DNA of 64,000 bases from Prorocentrum cordatum (lineage: Eukaryota; Sar; Dinophyceae; Prorocentrales; Prorocentraceae). Made by a program: the position numbers and the translations under genes. Location of the stretch: positions 28,501-92,500 of the forward strand of contig CAUYUJ010019100.1 in NCBI GenBank assembly GCA_963575745.1. Reading direction: 5' to 3'. Each line of letters begins with the position of its first letter. Position 1 is the stretch's first letter. Shown here in pieces: positions 62,591 to 64,000 of this stretch. A model generated the notes under the pieces. The model was given only the letters and a program-made list of their open reading frames with translations. It had not been told where the DNA came from and made no database searches.

Positions 62591-63988
62591 TCAGTCCCTC
62601 TTGGGCGCAGCCTTCGGTGCCTTGGGAGCACCCTGGGACTTGAAGGGGGCTTTCGAGACCTTGGGCTGCTTGGGCTGCTGAGGCGGATGCTTGGGGAGCG
62701 CGACGGCGCGCTCGGCGTCGAGACGCGCCCGAAATGCTTGCAGCTCCTTTACATATTCGCCCTGCGCCGATAGCCAGCGAGGATCCACCAGGGGGGAGAA
62801 CGGGGTCTGGGCCTCGCGCTCCGTGTGACGACTGGTCACGCGACACGGGGGAGGCTCCAGCCCCGTGAGGAACCACGCGGCCTCGAGATAGCCGCGGTCC
62901 CCCGCCAGCTGGTCGATGAACATGCACTGACACGTCAGTAGCGTCTGGACTCTCTCGGGGTTCCCCTCCTCGCAGGCCCGCCACAGCTCGGCGCTGAGGA
63001 AGGCGAAATGCGTCAACAACTCGTGCGTCGTCGGCTGAGCCCCCAAAGGACTGTGCTCCCGAAAATACTGGTGCATGGCCATGGGGGTCACGGCGCTGAC
63101 TTCCACGCCCAGGACGCGGGCCAAATTCTCCTTCATCCGTCCTCGCACGTCGGGGCCGTGCTGTATCAGCGCTTGCTGCCACTCGCGCCTCCGAGCAATG
63201 CCCCCCATCGGGGCCGACGCGGGCGCGGGATCGCCCGAGCTCGTGGGCGGAGATTGAGCAGAGTCGCTCAGAGTCCCCAGAAGCGGGTGGACGGTGGGCC
63301 GATGGCCCCGCCCCTGCTGCAATAGGAGGGACTGGTGCAGACACTGTAGCATGAGGCTGAAGTCCGTCTGATTGGCTGCATGGGGGAGCTCTGACCCGTC
63401 GGCGCCGCCCGCCTCGGCAAAGCCGTCGGCCACAGCGGGATGGGCTAGCCCAGGTGGCGGCGGGGGACCCATCGTTCCGAGGCCCGAGGTAGGGGCTCGA
63501 GGAACAGCAAGAGAGCGCGCCTTTTCCCACGCCGCGACCAGCGCGGAGGTCGGGCCCTTGGGACGTGCGGAGACCCGCTGTGGGGCCACGGGCGCGTGGG
63601 ACAGGACGGCCTCGATCCCCGCAGGATCCAGCCCGAGGCGCACCGCTTCGTCGCTGAAAAGTTGGGGCACCTCGGGCCGTTCGCCCCGGGCAGCTGGAGC
63701 GAAGCCCAGCGGCTCGGGGCCGCCGACCATCGGGGAGGCCCCGTGAGCTGCAAGCAAGGCGCGCATTTCGGCAGCTACTTCGGCACGGGTCATAGGGGCC
63801 CCGTCGTCCAGGGACGCCGCGGGAGCGCCAGGAGCGATCGGAGTGGGACCCGCGACCCTGGGCGGCACGGCGGTGGCTGCGCGCTTCGCGGGTGGGCCGC
63901 GTGGGACTCCAGCGTCCGCAGGGGACCGCGCACTTGGGACCGTGCGGTCGGCTTCCCCATCGGCCGCGAACCCCTCGGGCTCCTCCAT
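62591..63988 (-). CDS. DIRS gag-like protein
   Basis: 465-residue frame from ATG 63986-63988 to the stop at 62591-62593. Pro/Ala-rich N-terminal half, then an alpha-helical core (FSLMLQCLHQSLLLQQGRG, MHQYFREHSPLGAQPTTHEL, WRACEEGNPERVQTLLTCQC, AAWFLTGLEPPP). It ends in a Lys-rich tail (KQPKVSKAPFKSQGAPKAPK) fit to bind nucleic acid. No Cys knuckle. Position directly before an RT polyprotein and overall layout identify it as gag. The window ends 12 bp upstream of this ATG, so the true start may lie further out. Confidence 0.75.
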   Translation of the reverse strand: MEEPEGFAADGEADRTVPSARSPADAGVPRGPPAKRAATAVPPRVAGPTPIAPGAPAASLDDGAPMTRAEVAAEMRALLAAHGASPMVGGPEPLGFAPAARGERPEVPQLFSDEAVRLGLDPAGIEAVLSHAPVAPQRVSARPKGPTSALVAAWEKARSLAVPRAPTSGLGTMGPPPPPGLAHPAVADGFAEAGGADGSELPHAANQTDFSLMLQCLHQSLLLQQGRGHRPTVHPLLGTLSDSAQSPPTSSGDPAPASAPMGGIARRREWQQALIQHGPDVRGRMKENLARVLGVEVSAVTPMAMHQYFREHSPLGAQPTTHELLTHFAFLSAELWRACEEGNPERVQTLLTCQCMFIDQLAGDRGYLEAAWFLTGLEPPPCRVTSRHTEREAQTPFSPLVDPRWLSAQGEYVKELQAFRARLDAERAVALPKHPPQQPKQPKVSKAPFKSQGAPKAPKAAPKRD

Positions 63989-64000
63989 CTCGTCGGCGGA

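Larger units (their letters stand above)
55258..64000 (-). mobile_element. DIRS-order retrotransposon (PAT/Ngaro-like), 5' end off the window
   Basis: Minus-strand element carrying gag (62591-63988), pol with RT, RNase H, J domain and tyrosine recombinase (55674-62590) and, after the pol stop, a direct repeat pair flanking an 87-bp segment (55258-55662). That is the B1-A2-B2 half of the split direct repeats known from PAT and Ngaro elements; A1 should lie at the 5' end beyond position 64000. DIRS-order elements integrate by tyrosine recombination of a circular intermediate and make no target duplication. The left boundary abuts CAT microsatellite. Confidence 0.88.

Noticed and set aside
62594-63530. 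N-terminal 310 residues of the open pol frame
   Set aside because: They overlap gag in another frame and look like an Arg/Pro-rich shadow; coding character for pol begins only after the gag stop.
1-64000. tRNA, rRNA or snRNA genes
   Set aside because: I looked for conserved tRNA box and rRNA core sequences and found none; a profile search would be needed to exclude degenerate ones.

Overview
This window looks like core dinoflagellate nuclear DNA: GC-rich, repeat-dense and very sparse in genes. The evidence is a near-perfect relict of the dinoflagellate spliced leader (30260-30281), a gene whose introns look like transposon insertions (44.56-46.27 kb), a DIRS-order retrotransposon with reverse transcriptase, RNase H and tyrosine recombinase, LINE-type elements, and kilobases of CCT/GGA, CAT/CAG and GAC microsatellite. 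I see no bacterial operon, rRNA, tRNA or CRISPR array. A species cannot be named from the sequence alone.

Layout. 0-30 kb is non-genic: microsatellites, minisatellites and several families of about 100-230 bp foldback (MITE-like) elements. The largest, called D here, has about 16 copies. A decayed LINE lies on the minus strand at 12.8-15.6 kb. Weak exon-like patches on the plus strand occur at 25.6-29.1 kb. A spliced-leader relict at 30.26 kb opens a 2.8 kb stretch of unrecognised, frame-switching open reading frames. A nearly complete LINE with endonuclease, RT and RNase H lies on the plus strand at 33.85-40.16 kb; it is followed by about 3 kb of CAT/CAG/CCT repeat. A recognisable split gene for a four-pass membrane protein with a His/Gly-rich tail is on the minus strand at 44.56-46.27 kb. 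Minus-strand exon-like patches at 49.3-53.4 kb suggest one or two more split genes that I cannot name. From 55.26 kb to the right edge runs a DIRS-order (PAT/Ngaro-like) retrotransposon on the minus strand. Its gag and a very long uninterrupted pol are visible, and its 3' end carries the B1-A2-B2 part of split direct repeats.

How it fits together. Most of the window is the work of mobile DNA. The two large retroelements encode their own copying machinery: endonuclease plus target-primed RT for the LINE, and RT plus tyrosine recombinase for the DIRS element. The small foldback elements have no protein and must be mobilised by enzymes encoded elsewhere. At least one of these families (A) occurs both between genes and as an intron of the 45-46 kb gene, and other introns of that gene have the same foldback architecture. 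This links the repeat landscape directly to intron gain. The most unusual items are a DnaJ-type J domain inside the DIRS polyprotein and a gene with three to four foldback introns.
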